Below, in pieces: positions 29,434 to 39,611 of a stretch of DNA of 64,000 bases; position 1 is the stretch's first letter, and every line of letters begins with the position of its first letter. The notes under the pieces are model-generated. The model made no database searches. It had not been told where the DNA came from and saw nothing but the letters and a program-made list of their open reading frames with translations. Where the stretch lies: assembly GCF_017873435.1 (NCBI RefSeq), contig NZ_JAGGKG010000023.1, forward strand, positions 20,074 through 84,073. Direction: 5' to 3'. Position numbers and translations under genes: made by a program. The DNA comes from Paenibacillus turicensis (GTDB lineage Bacteria; Bacillota; Bacilli; Paenibacillales; Paenibacillaceae).

Positions 29434-30336
29434 ATGATTTGTACGCAATGTGGTTTTAATAATGAGCAAGGGGAATTTTGTGGGCAATGTGGGGCTCCTT
29501 TGTCTGCATCTGCTAGTGGGCACGGTGAAACTAATGAGCCAAATGTTCATGTTCATGATGCTCACAGTAATGAGTTGAACAGAGATAGCGATCTTGTTGG
29601 AGCTAGTGGAGTTACTGGAGAAAATGCCGCTGCTTTTACCGCCGCAACTTCATCTACTCACAATACTACAACTGAAAATCAATTCAAAGAATCCGTCTCC
29701 AATGGATGGAACAAAATCAAAGATAGTGATGCCTACAAGCAAGGCATTTCGATTAGTAAGCAATATGGTAGCTATTTTGTGCAGACACTCAAATCACCTT
29801 CCAAAGCAGTAGAACAGGTCACTAGTGTGCATATTATTAATGCAATCATTTCAATTGTGCTTACCGCTTTCATCATGCCTTTAATTCCATACTTTATTTT
29901 GAGTCATAATCCTTTTGGTTCTCCTTCGTTTTTGAATTTTGTGATTAAACCGTTTATCTACCTTCTAGTAGCGTTTATACTTAGTACGGGGATCACATTT
30001 GGTATTTTGCACTTAGCAAAAATCAAAAAAGACTATTTAACGCTTGTCTCAAAGATTGGCGTGTTATTTGTACCTGCAATCGGAGCCTTTTTACTTGGAG
30101 CAGTTTTTGCACTACTTGATTTTAGTTATTCCATCACTTTGTTTTTCCTTTTTGTTGGGATATCTACGATTTTAATTGCTCACATTTATCCCCTACTTAC
30201 AGCACGTAAGGAACAAGAAAATGCAGGGAAATTCGACCTTATTTATGGTGCTATTTTTACATCCTTGTTTTTACTGTACGTTTTGACGAAAGCATTCCAG
30301 CTTGGTGCTTCAAGTATAGTTGGGAATTTGTTTTAA
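29434..30336 (+). CDS. Zinc-ribbon multi-pass membrane protein of unknown function
   Basis: A 300-residue protein starting MICTQCGFNNEQGEFCGQCG, a four-cysteine zinc ribbon. It is followed by a polar Ser/Thr/Asn-rich linker (about residues 25-110) and four to six hydrophobic segments from about residue 130 to the end. The ATG at 29434 has GGAGG ten bases upstream; the frame is open further upstream without a ribosome site. Similar zinc-ribbon/membrane proteins are common and uncharacterised in Bacillales. The gene stands alone between repeat copies E and F. Confidence 0.75.
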   Translation: MICTQCGFNNEQGEFCGQCGAPLSASASGHGETNEPNVHVHDAHSNELNRDSDLVGASGVTGENAAAFTAATSSTHNTTTENQFKESVSNGWNKIKDSDAYKQGISISKQYGSYFVQTLKSPSKAVEQVTSVHIINAIISIVLTAFIMPLIPYFILSHNPFGSPSFLNFVIKPFIYLLVAFILSTGITFGILHLAKIKKDYLTLVSKIGVLFVPAIGAFLLGAVFALLDFSYSITLFFLFVGISTILIAHIYPLLTARKEQENAGKFDLIYGAIFTSLFLLYVLTKAFQLGASSIVGNLF

Positions 30337-30513
30337 AGCTTAATGCTTGACTAATTGCAATGGGGTGGCTACGGTACGGAGCGTTGTTTCAGTCGCTGTT
30401 AAAGTCTGATTCTTTTAAATGAACTGGTTTAGGTTAGAATCAGACTTTAAAGACTTCCTCCACAATCGCTCTGTCCCTTCGCTACTGAATGCTTTTATCA
30501 AACGTTTAACTTT
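30335..30513. repeat. Palindromic intergenic element, copy F
   Basis: Inner stem TTAAAGTCTGATTCT (30399-30413) pairs perfectly with AGAATCAGACTTTAA (30436-30450). The core arms GGCTACGGTACGGAGCG and CGCTCTGTCCCTTCGCTA (30361-30486) pair imperfectly, and weaker outer pairing reaches 30335 and 30513. It begins at the stop codon of the zinc-ribbon gene and could terminate it. The rest of the gap to 30696 holds the promoter of the Rpn gene. Confidence 0.8.
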
Positions 30514-30661
30514 GGGGTTTAGCCAAATTTTAGATTTAACAGGTAGTGAATATAGTTAGAGCTTTGCATGTGGGTAGGCGTAAGGGACAACTCTTATCTA
30601 TCATCATGTGAAGCTCTATTTTTTTGACAAAATCCGAGCTAACAATTTTTTCGTTTATGCA

Positions 30662-30670
30662 TGTTATAAT
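30662..30670 (+). promoter_or_regulatory. Extended -10 promoter of the Rpn gene
   Basis: TGTTATAAT fits an extended -10 element (TGnTATAAT) 26 bases before the ATG. No good -35 is found at 17 bp. The second Rpn gene has the same kind of element (TGATATAAT). Confidence 0.45.
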
Positions 30671-30696
30671 TAAGACAGAAATGGAGATGATCTCAG

Positions 30697-31572
30697 ATGT
30701 ACGAACTGCTTAATCCCCAAAATGATTTTGTATTCAAAAGAATATTCGGGAGTGAAGAAAATAAGGATGTATTGTTAGCGTTCTTAAACCGTACCTTTAC
30801 AGAAGCAGGGAGTCCTCCTTTAAAAGAAATTACATTATTAAACCCATACACCGATAAGGATGCCCCACTGGATAAACAATCTATTTTTGATATTTGGGCA
30901 AAAACTGAAACAGGTGAACACATTAATGTGGAAATGCAGCTGTTCAATAAATATGATATTGAAAAGCGAACATTATTTTATTGGGGTAAACGATATTCAG
31001 CTCAGCTACAGGAAGGACAGACATATAAAGCACTTCAAAAATGCGTTACTATTAACATTTTAAATTACTCCTTTTTACCAAATGAATACTACCATAACAC
31101 CTTTCATTTAAGGGAGGACAAAACAGGCATTGAGTTAATTGATGATATAGAGATTCACTTTATTGAATTAGCCAAGCTAGATAAATCAGCTGTTCCCCTT
31201 GAAGGCGGTCTTGTAAATTGGTTATTATTTTTAAAAGGAACAGATAAATCAAATTGGGAGGTGCTACAGATGAATGAACCAACAATTAAAAAGGCAATGA
31301 CAACTTTAGAGTTTTTAAGTCAGGATCGAGAAGCACGACTCCGCTACGAGGAACGCCAAAAGTTCCTTCATGATGAAGCGTCTGCTATGGAATGGGCTCT
31401 AGATAAAGGAATTGAACAAGGCATCGAAAAAGGAAAGCAGCTTGGGCTAGCAGAAGGCGAGCGAAAAAAAGCATTGGATATTGCTAAAGGCTTGCTTAAA
31501 GCAGGGATTGGTATTGAGGTTATTATTGAAACAACAGGATTAACTAAGGAAGAAATCTTAGCTTTGAAATGA
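30697..31572 (+). CDS. Rpn-family PD-(D/E)XK nuclease (recombination-promoting nuclease / putative transposase), copy 1
   Basis: A 291-residue Rpn-family protein. The N-terminal nuclease domain starts LLNPQNDFVFKRIFGSEENK and contains IFDIWAKTETGEHINVEMQ, with the acidic D and ExQ residues of the PD-(D/E)XK fold. The C-terminal third (from residue 192) begins MNEPTIKKAMTTLEF and ends in a variable glycine-spaced repeat (KGIEQGIEKGKQLGLAEGE) and an ETTGLTKEEILAL tail. Rpn proteins in E. coli are DNA endonucleases linked to RecA-independent recombination and phage defence. A strong internal GGGAGGTG site precedes Met192. A near copy exists at 58981-59844. Confidence 0.92.
   Translation: MYELLNPQNDFVFKRIFGSEENKDVLLAFLNRTFTEAGSPPLKEITLLNPYTDKDAPLDKQSIFDIWAKTETGEHINVEMQLFNKYDIEKRTLFYWGKRYSAQLQEGQTYKALQKCVTINILNYSFLPNEYYHNTFHLREDKTGIELIDDIEIHFIELAKLDKSAVPLEGGLVNWLLFLKGTDKSNWEVLQMNEPTIKKAMTTLEFLSQDREARLRYEERQKFLHDEASAMEWALDKGIEQGIEKGKQLGLAEGERKKALDIAKGLLKAGIGIEVIIETTGLTKEEILALK
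31270..31572 (+). CDS. Possible nested in-frame small protein (RpnS-like) within Rpn copy 1
   Basis: Within the Rpn gene, GGGAGGTG at 31256-31263 lies eight bases before an in-frame ATG at 31270, which would give the C-terminal 100 residues as an independent product (MNEPTIKK...). The same site and start are conserved in the second Rpn gene, and a stand-alone ORF starting at exactly this point exists at 58643-58945. E. coli Rpn genes are reported to make an internal small protein that inhibits the full-length toxin; that this also happens here is inference. Confidence 0.45.
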   Translation: MNEPTIKKAMTTLEFLSQDREARLRYEERQKFLHDEASAMEWALDKGIEQGIEKGKQLGLAEGERKKALDIAKGLLKAGIGIEVIIETTGLTKEEILALK

Positions 31573-31642
31573 AAGAGAGATAAAAAATAAATTATCAACA
31601 AAGTTATAAAGATGCTTCTGAAAATAAATATGCTTAAAGTCA

Positions 31643-31711
31643 AAAAATGCTCCCTTCTAGGTAATTGGTTTGTTTTAAACCAGTCTATCTAGAGTGGAGC
31701 ATTTATTTTTG
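31643..31711. terminator. Bidirectional terminator between the Rpn gene and the YitT-family gene
   Basis: AAATGCTCC and GGAGCATTT pair, with further CTAG pairing inside; T-runs flank both sides. Suits the convergent gene pair. Confidence 0.75.
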
Positions 31712-31736
31712 TTTATACTGCTGTAACTTTATAAAT

Positions 31737-32621
31737 TCACGTTCGTTTAAACCCTTCGCCTAATACTTCATGAGCATTCGTAATAATGACAAAAGCCGTT
31801 GGCTCAATGGTTTGCACTAGCTTCTTTAGTCGAGTAACTTCGCTTTGACCTACTACTGCCATTAAGACTTGTCGATCGTCTCCTGTGTAGCCACCTTGCC
31901 CACTAAGCTTGGTTAAGCCACGATCTAGTGTGGTCAAAATCGCTTCTGAGATTTCATCATTTTTTTCAGCGATAATATAGGCGACTTTTGTATAGTTAAG
32001 TCCAAGCTCGACCATATCAATCACTTTACCCGTAATATAAAGCCCAATAAGTGCATACAAAGCCTTTTCAGGCGACAGGAGAAAGCCTGCTAATATAATG
32101 ACCGTTCCATCCATCAGCATCACGCAAAGGGATAAATTAAGTCCAGAGAACTTTTGCACAATTTGCGCAAGGGTTGCCAAGCCACCGGTAGAGCCACGAC
32201 CACGAAATACGATACCTAAGCCAAGTCCTACACCGATACCACCATATAGGGAAGCTAGCAACGGATCTGTTGTAGGCACACTCCAGTCCTTTGTTACAAA
32301 TACGAATAAAGGCAATACAATTGTCCCTAGCAAGGAGCGAATCGCATAATTGCGCCCAAGGATAAAGAAGCCTGCAATAAATAAAGGAATATTCAGCGCC
32401 CACTGTGTATACGCAGGCTCAATATGAAGTTGATTTTGTACGATGATCGATAGCCCCGATACGCCTCCAGATGCGATATGTGCAGGAACCATAAACAAGT
32501 TAAAGGCGGTTGCGGTAATAAAGGCTCCGATAATAATCATAATGCTATCTAATGCATGTCTTGCTGGTCCTTCGATCGGAAAATGATCAGTCCATCTCCG
32601 TTTACGTGTTTTAGGCGGCAC
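31737..32621 (-). CDS. YitT-family membrane protein (YvjA-like)
   Basis: A 294-residue protein with five to six membrane helices in its first 190 residues and a C-terminal cytoplasmic DUF2179 domain (about residues 215-290: YIIAEKNDEISEAILTTLDRG, then GGYTGDDRQVLMAVV). The N-terminal AFNLFMVPAHIASGGVSGLSI is a family hallmark. B. subtilis carries a member (yvjA) in the same chromosomal neighbourhood. The physiological role is unknown. The start is a GTG with AAGGAG twelve bases upstream, so a shorter form is possible. Confidence 0.88.
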   Translation of the reverse strand: MPPKTRKRRWTDHFPIEGPARHALDSIMIIIGAFITATAFNLFMVPAHIASGGVSGLSIIVQNQLHIEPAYTQWALNIPLFIAGFFILGRNYAIRSLLGTIVLPLFVFVTKDWSVPTTDPLLASLYGGIGVGLGLGIVFRGRGSTGGLATLAQIVQKFSGLNLSLCVMLMDGTVIILAGFLLSPEKALYALIGLYITGKVIDMVELGLNYTKVAYIIAEKNDEISEAILTTLDRGLTKLSGQGGYTGDDRQVLMAVVGQSEVTRLKKLVQTIEPTAFVIITNAHEVLGEGFKRT

Positions 32622-32847
32622 GTCAGTTTGTCACTCCTTCAATCTTTCCAAAGTTCTCTTAGTACTACTGTCAATGTTACGATTGCTCTTATTGTGTTTT
32701 ATTTTATCTTCATATTTCTTTATTCTTTTCAATAAAAATTCCTACACTTTGTCAGCAAGTTAAGGCACTCAAGCACCTCATCTTACGTCCAAAGCATAGG
32801 AATTATTCAGCAATCGCTACATAAGTGGAAAGAAATGTGATATATGT

Positions 32848-33964
32848 TTATTCTTCTGCACTTGTACGGATTTGACTTCTCAAATATCCATCAATAAATG
32901 GATTCAAGTCTCCATCCATCACCGCACCTGTATTCCCTGTCTCGACAGAAGTACGATGGTCTTTGACCATACTATACGGGTGGAAGACATAAGAACGAAT
33001 TTGGCTACCCCAAGCGATGTCAGATTGCTCACCACGAATTTCATCTAATTCCTTGCGTTGTTCCTCTAGCTTACGCTCATATAGCTTGGAACGTAACATT
33101 GTCATCGCTTGCTCACGGTTTTTAATCTGCGAACGTTCGTTTTGACACGTTACAACAACACCAGTAGGAATATGTGTAATCCGTACGGCAGAGTCGGTCG
33201 TATTAATGTGCTGACCCCCTGCACCACTTGCACGATAGGTATCTATTTTCAGATCCTCAGTGCGGATTTCAATATCAACATCATCCGTAATCTCTGGTAC
33301 AACATCACAAGATACAAAGGAAGTATGTCTACGACCAGAGGAATCAAAAGGAGAAATCCGCACTAGACGGTGTACTCCTTTTTCTGCCTTTAAATAGCCA
33401 TACGCATTATAGCCTTTAATGAGCAAGGTTACACTTTTGATCCCAGCTTCATCACCCGGCAAATAATCCAACGTTTCTACCTTAAAGCCTTGCTTCTCCG
33501 CCCACCGTGTATACATACGAAGTAACATTTGTCCCCAGTCCTGAGACTCGGTACCCCCTGCACCTGGATGAAGCTCTAAAATCGCATTTAGCTTATCATA
33601 AGGTTGATTTAGCAGTAGCTGCAATTCGAACTCTTCTAGCTTCTTCTTGAGTCCTGTAATGGAGTCGCCAACCTCTTTAAGTAGAGATTCGTCGCCTTCC
33701 TCTTCAGCTAGCTCAAGCATCAGCTCAATATCGTCGCACTCCTGCTGCAAACCAGCATACTGGTCTACCGCACCTTTAATGCCGTTCATTTCGGCAATCA
33801 AAGCTTGTGCTTTATCGTTGTCATCCCAAAAGTCAGGTGCAGCCATTTTCTCTTCGTAGTTGGCGATCATCTCTTGCTTATAATCTAAGTCAAAGAGACC
33901 CCCTAAGGTTAGATAATTTGGTTGCAATCTGACGTAGGTCCTGTTTAAAACTGGCATCGATCAT
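32848..33964 (-). CDS. prfB: Peptide chain release factor 2, expressed by programmed +1 frameshift
   Basis: Translation starts at the ATG at 33964 ([20 protein letters not shown]) with AAGGTGA upstream and runs 24 codons to an in-frame TGA at 33892-33890 in the context AGG-GGG-TCT-CTT-TGA-C. Ribosomes shift +1 at CTT and continue as FDLDYKQEM for 347 more residues, giving about 371 in total, normal for RF2. The Shine-Dalgarno-like AGGGGG three bases before CTT is the known stimulator. The GGQ motif ([18 protein letters not shown]) catalyses peptide release, and SPF ([13 protein letters not shown]) recognises UGA/UAA. A simple open frame would wrongly begin at 33957. It follows secA on the same strand. 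Confidence 0.95.
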
Positions 33965-34032
33965 GTTCGTGAAGTCACCTTCCTAAGTGCAAATTAAGCG
34001 ATAAAACAATTCAGCAATTGAAAATTTAGTAT

Positions 34033-36540
34033 TTAAGCATTTTGTCCGTGACAATGTTTGTATTTCTTCCCACTTCCGCACGGGCAAAGGTCGTTACGGC
34101 CTACTTGCTCCTTACGTTGCACTGGGCGTTTCTCCGCAGGCTCGCCGCTTGTAGAAATTTTGTCCTCATCTACAACCGCTTGACGCTCCTGATTGGTTTC
34201 TACTTGTGCCTTCATAATATAGGTAGCCACTTCCTCTTGAATGCTAGCGACCATCGCATTAAACATCTCGAAGCCTTCGAATTGGTATTCACGAAGTGGG
34301 TCAGTACCGCCATAAGCACGCAAGTGGATCCCTTGACGAAGCTGATCCATTTGGTCAATATGATCCATCCATTTGCTATCTACCGCACGAAGTGCAATAA
34401 CCTTCTCAAATTCACGGACCATTTCAGAGCCCATTGCTTCTTCGCGTTGATCGTATTTCACCATAACCTTGTCAAAAATGAATTCGATCATTTCCTCAGG
34501 CTCTTTGCCCCATAGGTCATCACGGTTTAGAGCACCTTCATCTAATAGCTTGTTATTTACATATTCAGCAATGGCTTCGAAATCCCATTCTTCTGGAATG
34601 TCCGCAGTCGTATGAGCTTGAACGATGTTTTCAATCACTGCTTTAATCATGTCGACGACGATTTGCTTCACGTTTTCGGATTCTAGCAATTCACGACGTT
34701 GCTTGTAAATGATGTTACGTTGTTGGTTCATCACATCATCATATTGAAGGACGACTTTACGCAAATCAAAGTTGTTACCTTCTACACGTTTTTGTGCAGA
34801 TTCAATCGCCTTCGTAATCATTTTACTTTCGATCGGTTGGTCTTCTTCAAAACCAAGACGCTCCATCATATTCAGTACGTTGTCCGCACCAAAACGACGC
34901 ATCAATTCATCACCAAGTGAAAGGTAGAATTGTGTGGAGCCTGGGTCCCCTTGACGTCCTGCACGACCACGAAGCTGGTTATCAATCCGTCTAGATTCAT
35001 GACGCTCTGTACCAATAATATGCAAGCCACCAACTTCGGATACACCTTCACCTAGCAAAATGTCGGTACCACGACCCGCCATATTCGTTGCAATCGTAAC
35101 TGAACCTGGCTCCCCTGCACGAGAAATGATTTCCGCTTCCTCTGCGTGGAATTTCGCGTTGAGTACTTTATGCTTTACGCCTTTGCGTTTAAGAAGATCA
35201 GATAATAGCTCGGAGTTTTCGATCGAAATTGTACCTACAAGCACAGGTTGATTTTTTTTGTGACGCTCTACAATTCCTTCAACAACCGCGCGGAACTTAC
35301 CTTGTTCACTTTTGTAAACAACATCCGGCATGTCTTTACGTTGGTTTGGTTTGTTGGTAGGAACCTGAAGCACTTCAAGACCATAAATTTTCTTAAACTC
35401 TTCTTCCTCTGTTTTCGCAGTCCCTGTCATACCGGCAAGCTTTTGGTACATACGGAAGTAGTTCTGGAACGTAATTGTTGCCAATGTCATACTTTCATTT
35501 TGTACTTCTAGCTCTTCCTTCGCTTCAATCGCTTGGTGCAAGCCATCACTATAACGACGTCCTGCCATGAGGCGACCGGTAAATTCGTCAACGATTTTAA
35601 CTTCGTCTTCATCTACTACATAGTCTACGTCACGACGCATAATTGCGTTCGCTTTTAAAGCTTGGACTACGTGGTGGTTCAAGGTTACGTTTGTATGATC
35701 GTATAAGTTATCAATTCCAAATGCTTTTTCAGCTTTGGCAACCCCTTTTTCTGTTAAGGAAACTGCCTTCACTTTAATATCAACCGTGTAATCTTCCTCT
35801 GCAACGAGACGCTTCACGAAACGATCCGCAGCATAATAGAGCTCAGTTGATTTTTGAGCTTGTCCAGAAATAATAAGCGGTGTACGCGCTTCATCAATTA
35901 AAATGGAGTCCACTTCGTCAATGATACAGAAATAGAGCGGACGTTGAACCATCTGCTCTTTGTATAACACCATATTGTCACGCAGATAGTCGAAACCAAA
36001 TTCATTGTTAGTACCATAAGTAATATCGCATGCATAAGCATCTTGCTTGTCTACGTGTTCCATTCCATTTAGGTTAACGCCAACCGTCATCCCTAGGAAG
36101 TTATAAATTTGTCCCATTTGCTCGCTGTCACGTTGTGCCAAGTAATCATTGACCGTAACGACGTGCACACCTTTGCTTAAAAGTGCATTCAAATAAACCG
36201 GCAAGGTTCCCACGAGTGTTTTACCTTCACCTGTTTTCATCTCAGCAATACGGCCTTCATGTAGTGCCATACCACCAATTAACTGTACGTCAAAATGACG
36301 CATATTCAAAACCCGCTTGGATGCTTCTCTTACAGTCGCAAAGGCTTCTGGTAAAAGATCATCTAAGGTTTCTCCTTTTTCAAGGCGTTCGCGGAATTCT
36401 GCTGTTTTACCTTGTAATGCCTCATCACTGAGCTTCACAAAATCGGGTTCTAATTTATTGATAACATCTACTGTCTTCATGAGACGTTTGACATCACGTT
36501 CATTAACGTCGCCGAAGATTTTTTTCACTAATCCTAGCAT
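34033..36540 (-). CDS. secA: Preprotein translocase ATPase SecA
   Basis: An 835-residue SecA, the motor of Sec protein export. Walker [15 protein letters not shown] lies near residue 100, the DEAD-like [17 protein letters not shown] near 210, helicase motif VI as [11 protein letters not shown], and the C-terminal SEC-C zinc site [13 protein letters not shown] at the very end. The order hpf-secA-prfB is typical of Bacillales. Confidence 0.98.
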   Translation of the reverse strand: MLGLVKKIFGDVNERDVKRLMKTVDVINKLEPDFVKLSDEALQGKTAEFRERLEKGETLDDLLPEAFATVREASKRVLNMRHFDVQLIGGMALHEGRIAEMKTGEGKTLVGTLPVYLNALLSKGVHVVTVNDYLAQRDSEQMGQIYNFLGMTVGVNLNGMEHVDKQDAYACDITYGTNNEFGFDYLRDNMVLYKEQMVQRPLYFCIIDEVDSILIDEARTPLIISGQAQKSTELYYAADRFVKRLVAEEDYTVDIKVKAVSLTEKGVAKAEKAFGIDNLYDHTNVTLNHHVVQALKANAIMRRDVDYVVDEDEVKIVDEFTGRLMAGRRYSDGLHQAIEAKEELEVQNESMTLATITFQNYFRMYQKLAGMTGTAKTEEEEFKKIYGLEVLQVPTNKPNQRKDMPDVVYKSEQGKFRAVVEGIVERHKKNQPVLVGTISIENSELLSDLLKRKGVKHKVLNAKFHAEEAEIISRAGEPGSVTIATNMAGRGTDILLGEGVSEVGGLHIIGTERHESRRIDNQLRGRAGRQGDPGSTQFYLSLGDELMRRFGADNVLNMMERLGFEEDQPIESKMITKAIESAQKRVEGNNFDLRKVVLQYDDVMNQQRNIIYKQRRELLESENVKQIVVDMIKAVIENIVQAHTTADIPEEWDFEAIAEYVNNKLLDEGALNRDDLWGKEPEEMIEFIFDKVMVKYDQREEAMGSEMVREFEKVIALRAVDSKWMDHIDQMDQLRQGIHLRAYGGTDPLREYQFEGFEMFNAMVASIQEEVATYIMKAQVETNQERQAVVDEDKISTSGEPAEKRPVQRKEQVGRNDLCPCGSGKKYKHCHGQNA

Positions 36541-36669
36541 GTTTAACCCCTTTCACGACAAACAAATCATTTGCCTAAATTGTAACAGTTTGTAAGACTT
36601 GTCGCAACATAAGAGCGCATAACGTCATATATTGGCGACTACTGATTAAAATAGTTTATTAAGAATAAA

Positions 36670-36699
36670 GAGCCTCATCCGAAGGACGGATAAAGGCTC
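36670..36699 (-). terminator. Terminator after hpf
   Basis: GAGCCT-c-ATCCG / CGGAT-aa-AGGCTC hairpin, followed on the minus strand by TTTATTCTT, about 75 bases after the hpf stop codon. Confidence 0.75.
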
Positions 36700-36773
36700 A
36701 TACAGACATTTTCAGTAAATCATCAAGGTTTCATTCATAAAATATTCACGAATTTAACTTAGATGAAGGAAGT

Positions 36774-37319
36774 TTAATTTTGTTCAATCAAACCATATTT
36801 ACCATCATTTCGTTTATAAACGACGTTAACAGTGCGAGTGTCGATATTAGAAAATACGAAGAAATTATGTCCAACCATATTCATTTGTAATATGGCTTCT
36901 TCTACATCCATAGGCTTCAGGGTGAAGCGCTTTGTACGTACTACTTCAAATTCATCGTTTTCTAGTTCTTCATTATCACTGGAAGTTCCTTCTACGAATA
37001 AAGTCTTAAGACTTCCTTCTTGGCGGAACTTGCGATTAATCTTCGTTTTATGCTTGCGAATCTGACGTTCCAGCTTGTCCACGACTGCATCCATCGATGC
37101 ATACATGTCATCGCTACGATCCTCTGCACGAAGCACAACTCCAGTAAGAGGAATAGTTACCTCTACCGCGTGCAATCCTCGAACGACACTAAGAGTGACG
37201 TTACCTTCTGAGGTGGGGGGTGCATCAAAGTACTTGTCTAGTCTGCTGAGCTTCTTATCGAGATAATCTTTAAGTGCTTCAGTCACTTCAATCTGTTGTC
37301 CACGAATACTAAAATTCAT
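36774..37319 (-). CDS. hpf: Ribosome hibernation promoting factor, long form
   Basis: A 181-residue long HPF. The N-terminal domain (MNFSIRGQQIEVTEALKDYL) binds the 30S decoding region, and the C-terminal domain (RFTLKPMDVEEAILQMNMVGHNFFVF) dimerises to join two 70S ribosomes. The basic segment KHKTKINRKFR is typical. It stands upstream of secA with its own terminator. GGAGGAGTGCC precedes the ATG. Confidence 0.96.
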   Translation of the reverse strand: MNFSIRGQQIEVTEALKDYLDKKLSRLDKYFDAPPTSEGNVTLSVVRGLHAVEVTIPLTGVVLRAEDRSDDMYASMDAVVDKLERQIRKHKTKINRKFRQEGSLKTLFVEGTSSDNEELENDEFEVVRTKRFTLKPMDVEEAILQMNMVGHNFFVFSNIDTRTVNVVYKRNDGKYGLIEQN

Positions 37320-37411
37320 AGGGCACTCCTCCTTTGCTTTGCACCTTTATTATATCACAGGTGTTAGTGTAATGTAAAAGGAGTGTAAAGTGACTGAACG
37401 TAAAATTGTGG

Positions 37412-37579
37412 CTAGATACTGCGTGGTGGGAGGCTACGGGGGAGAGGGTTCTTTCGAGCGTTGTTAAAATCAGATTTATTGGATTAGATGAAACATTTAA
37501 TGGTATAAGTCCGATTTTAAAGACGCCCGCTTCGCTTCTTCAGAATTCCTCTCTCCCTTCGCTTGTTGGCTGTATCTAG
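37412..37579. repeat. Palindromic intergenic element, copy G
   Basis: Outer arms CTAGATAC (37412-37419) and GTATCTAG (37572-37579) pair perfectly. The core arms show GGCTACGGGGGAGAGGG, AGCGTTGTTAAAATC, GATTTTAAAGACGCCCGC, TTCTTCAGAATTCCTC and CCCTTCGCTTG. Between csp and hpf. The remaining part of this 586-bp gap, 37580-37805, has no recognisable gene. Confidence 0.8.
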
Positions 37580-37810
37580 GTACGGTATTTTCGAGGTTCG
37601 GTCCCTTTACACGGGGGAGGCAGTAGAGGAAAAGCAAAGCGCAAACATAGAACAAAGATAAAAAGAAAAGATCGTTAAGAGCATTTATTGTTTGGACTGT
37701 GTTCTTTGAACATGCGTCAAACAATTTCAATAAACTAACAAAAGAGATGGATTGAATAAGAATAGAGGAGATTGAATATTAAATGCAAAAATAAAGTGCT
37801 TAAACAATAA

Positions 37811-37844
37811 AAGACCTTAAGAGAAATGAATCTCCTAAGGTCTT
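37811..37844 (-). terminator. Terminator downstream of the cold-shock gene
   Basis: AAGACCTTA-a-GAGA / TCTC-c-TAAGGTCTT hairpin; on the minus strand it is followed by TTTTATTG. It lies about 60 bases after the csp stop. Confidence 0.75.
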
Positions 37845-37905
37845 AGCTACACATATCAACGCTAACCATCATATCCCATATATGTAGGTCGGCTGTGCCG
37901 GATGA

Positions 37906-38103
37906 TTATAATTTGATTACGTTAGCAGCTTGCGGTCCGCGTGCGCCTTCAACAATGTCAAATTCAACAGATTGACCTTCGTCCAAAGACTTGAAGCCTT
38001 CTGATTGGATTGCTGAGAAGTGTACGAATACGTCGCCGCCTTCATCAGTTTCAATGAAACCATAGCCTTTTTCTGCGTTAAACCATTTTACTTTACCTTG
38101 CAT
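37906..38103 (-). CDS. Cold-shock protein (CspB/CspD family)
   Basis: A 65-residue single-domain cold-shock protein. RNP1 KGYGFIE and RNP2 VFVHF, which bind single-stranded RNA or DNA, are intact. It acts as an RNA chaperone. It is separated from hpf by element G and its own terminator and stands beside the AT-rich sugar island, so it is probably monocistronic. The ATG is preceded by AAGGGAATGTTAGTGC. Confidence 0.95.
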   Translation of the reverse strand: MQGKVKWFNAEKGYGFIETDEGGDVFVHFSAIQSEGFKSLDEGQSVEFDIVEGARGPQAANVIKL

Positions 38104-38265
38104 GCACTAACATTCCCTTCATCTTCAAATAAAAGTGTGATTAATAACCACAATTTGACTATACCACCATCGGTTCCAATGTGTCAATTACCAAAGAAAA
38201 TGTTTTATTGTAAAAAAATGTAGGTTTGTGTAAGTTACTTTAATATAAAAGGAACTATATCGAAT

Positions 38266-39324
38266 TTAAGATATTTTACTTCTATAACTATTATATTTCA
38301 AATAATCACCAGATAACACACTTTCTGTCCATGTATTATTCTCTTCGTACCATTTAATAGTCTCAAGCAATCCCTTTTCAAAAGAATATTTAGGTTGCCA
38401 ACCTAATTCTTTGACTATTTTATTATTATTTATTGCGTACCTTCTATCATGCCCAGGGCGATCCTGAACAAATTCAATTAAATTTTCTTTTTGACCTGTA
38501 GCATTTAGAATTAACCTTACTAATTCAATATTTTCTTTCTCATTGTTACTACCAACATTATATATTTCTCCTGGGCTACCATGATGAAGTACATTTTCTA
38601 AAGCACTACAATGGTCATTAACATGGAGCCAATCTCTAATATACTTACCATCCCCATATATTGGAATACGACGACCCTTAAGACTATTAATTATTATAAG
38701 GGGTATTAATTTCTCAGGAAACTGATTTGGTCCATAATTGTTACTACAACGCGTTATATTTATTGGTAGTCCAAAAGTTTCATAATATGACCTAACAAAC
38801 ATATCAGCACTCGCCTTCGAAGCAGAATATGGACTATTGGGCATTAAAGAAGATGATTCAACAAAAAGCTCATCATCATTATCCAATGTACCATATACTT
38901 CATCCGTAGAAACTTGTAAAAACTTAACTCCGTGTCTATACTCTCTGGAGAATTTATCTTCAGAATTTAATACCCAGTACTTTCTAGATATTTCAAGCAA
39001 AATCTGAGTGCCTAAAACATTAGTTTTTAAAAAAAGCTCGGGATTATCAATACTTTTATCCACATGGGACTCGGCAGCAAAGTTAACAACATAGTCGATT
39101 CTGAAAGATTCAAATATTTGCTCTATAGCTATTCTATCTGTTACATTTGCCTTAATAAATATATAATTATAGTTTGAACTTACTTCGTGCAAGTTTAATA
39201 AATTACCAGCATAAGTTAGAGCGTCAACATTGATAATTTTATAATCAGGGTATTTATTTAACATATACTTAATATAAGCACTTCCAATAAAGCCTGCTCC
39301 TCCAGTTACCAAAATTGTTCTCAA
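38266..39324 (-). CDS. rfbB: dTDP-glucose 4,6-dehydratase
   Basis: A 352-residue extended SDR enzyme that converts dTDP-glucose to dTDP-4-keto-6-deoxyglucose. The NAD motif is TGGAGFIGSAYIKYM at the N-terminus; the catalytic residues are in STDEVYG and YSASKAS (YxxxK); NNYGPNQFPEKLIPL is diagnostic of RmlB. It is the last gene of an AT-rich sugar cluster and is separated from the acyltransferase gene by 287 AT-rich bases, so it may have its own promoter. Confidence 0.94.
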   Translation of the reverse strand: MRTILVTGGAGFIGSAYIKYMLNKYPDYKIINVDALTYAGNLLNLHEVSSNYNYIFIKANVTDRIAIEQIFESFRIDYVVNFAAESHVDKSIDNPELFLKTNVLGTQILLEISRKYWVLNSEDKFSREYRHGVKFLQVSTDEVYGTLDNDDELFVESSSLMPNSPYSASKASADMFVRSYYETFGLPINITRCSNNYGPNQFPEKLIPLIIINSLKGRRIPIYGDGKYIRDWLHVNDHCSALENVLHHGSPGEIYNVGSNNEKENIELVRLILNATGQKENLIEFVQDRPGHDRRYAINNNKIVKELGWQPKYSFEKGLLETIKWYEENNTWTESVLSGDYLKYNSYRSKIS

Positions 39325-39611
39325 ATTAAACTCACCTTTCTATTAAAACATACAATTTAACCATTAATACAATGAAGAGCTAGTATATTTACATTTGCAT
39401 ATTGTTATTGATACATTAGTATATTTAAACTTTTAAAAACAATAATTTTCTTTTCTTTAAGGAAATAATATTTTTTGCTTCTTGTTTTGATTTAAGTGAA
39501 ACTTTCTATTCAACTAGCCACTTTAGACCACGTTTCATAGATGGAGATTTTCACTCCATTTCAAGATTTTATGTGATTTTTTTGATCCTTAAATTTAAGA
39601 AGTTAGCTTAA

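Noticed and set aside
30625..30670. TTGACA near 30625 as -35 of the Rpn promoter
   Set aside because: It is about 35 bases from the TATAAT, far more than the 16-18 required.
32848..33957. prfB as a simple open frame from 33957
   Set aside because: The start lacks a ribosome site and the upstream frame with the in-frame TGA and frameshift signal fits RF2 precisely.
37497..37730. Open frame of 77 codons on the minus strand between csp and hpf
   Set aside because: It overlaps palindromic element G and has no good ribosome site or similarity I can recognise.
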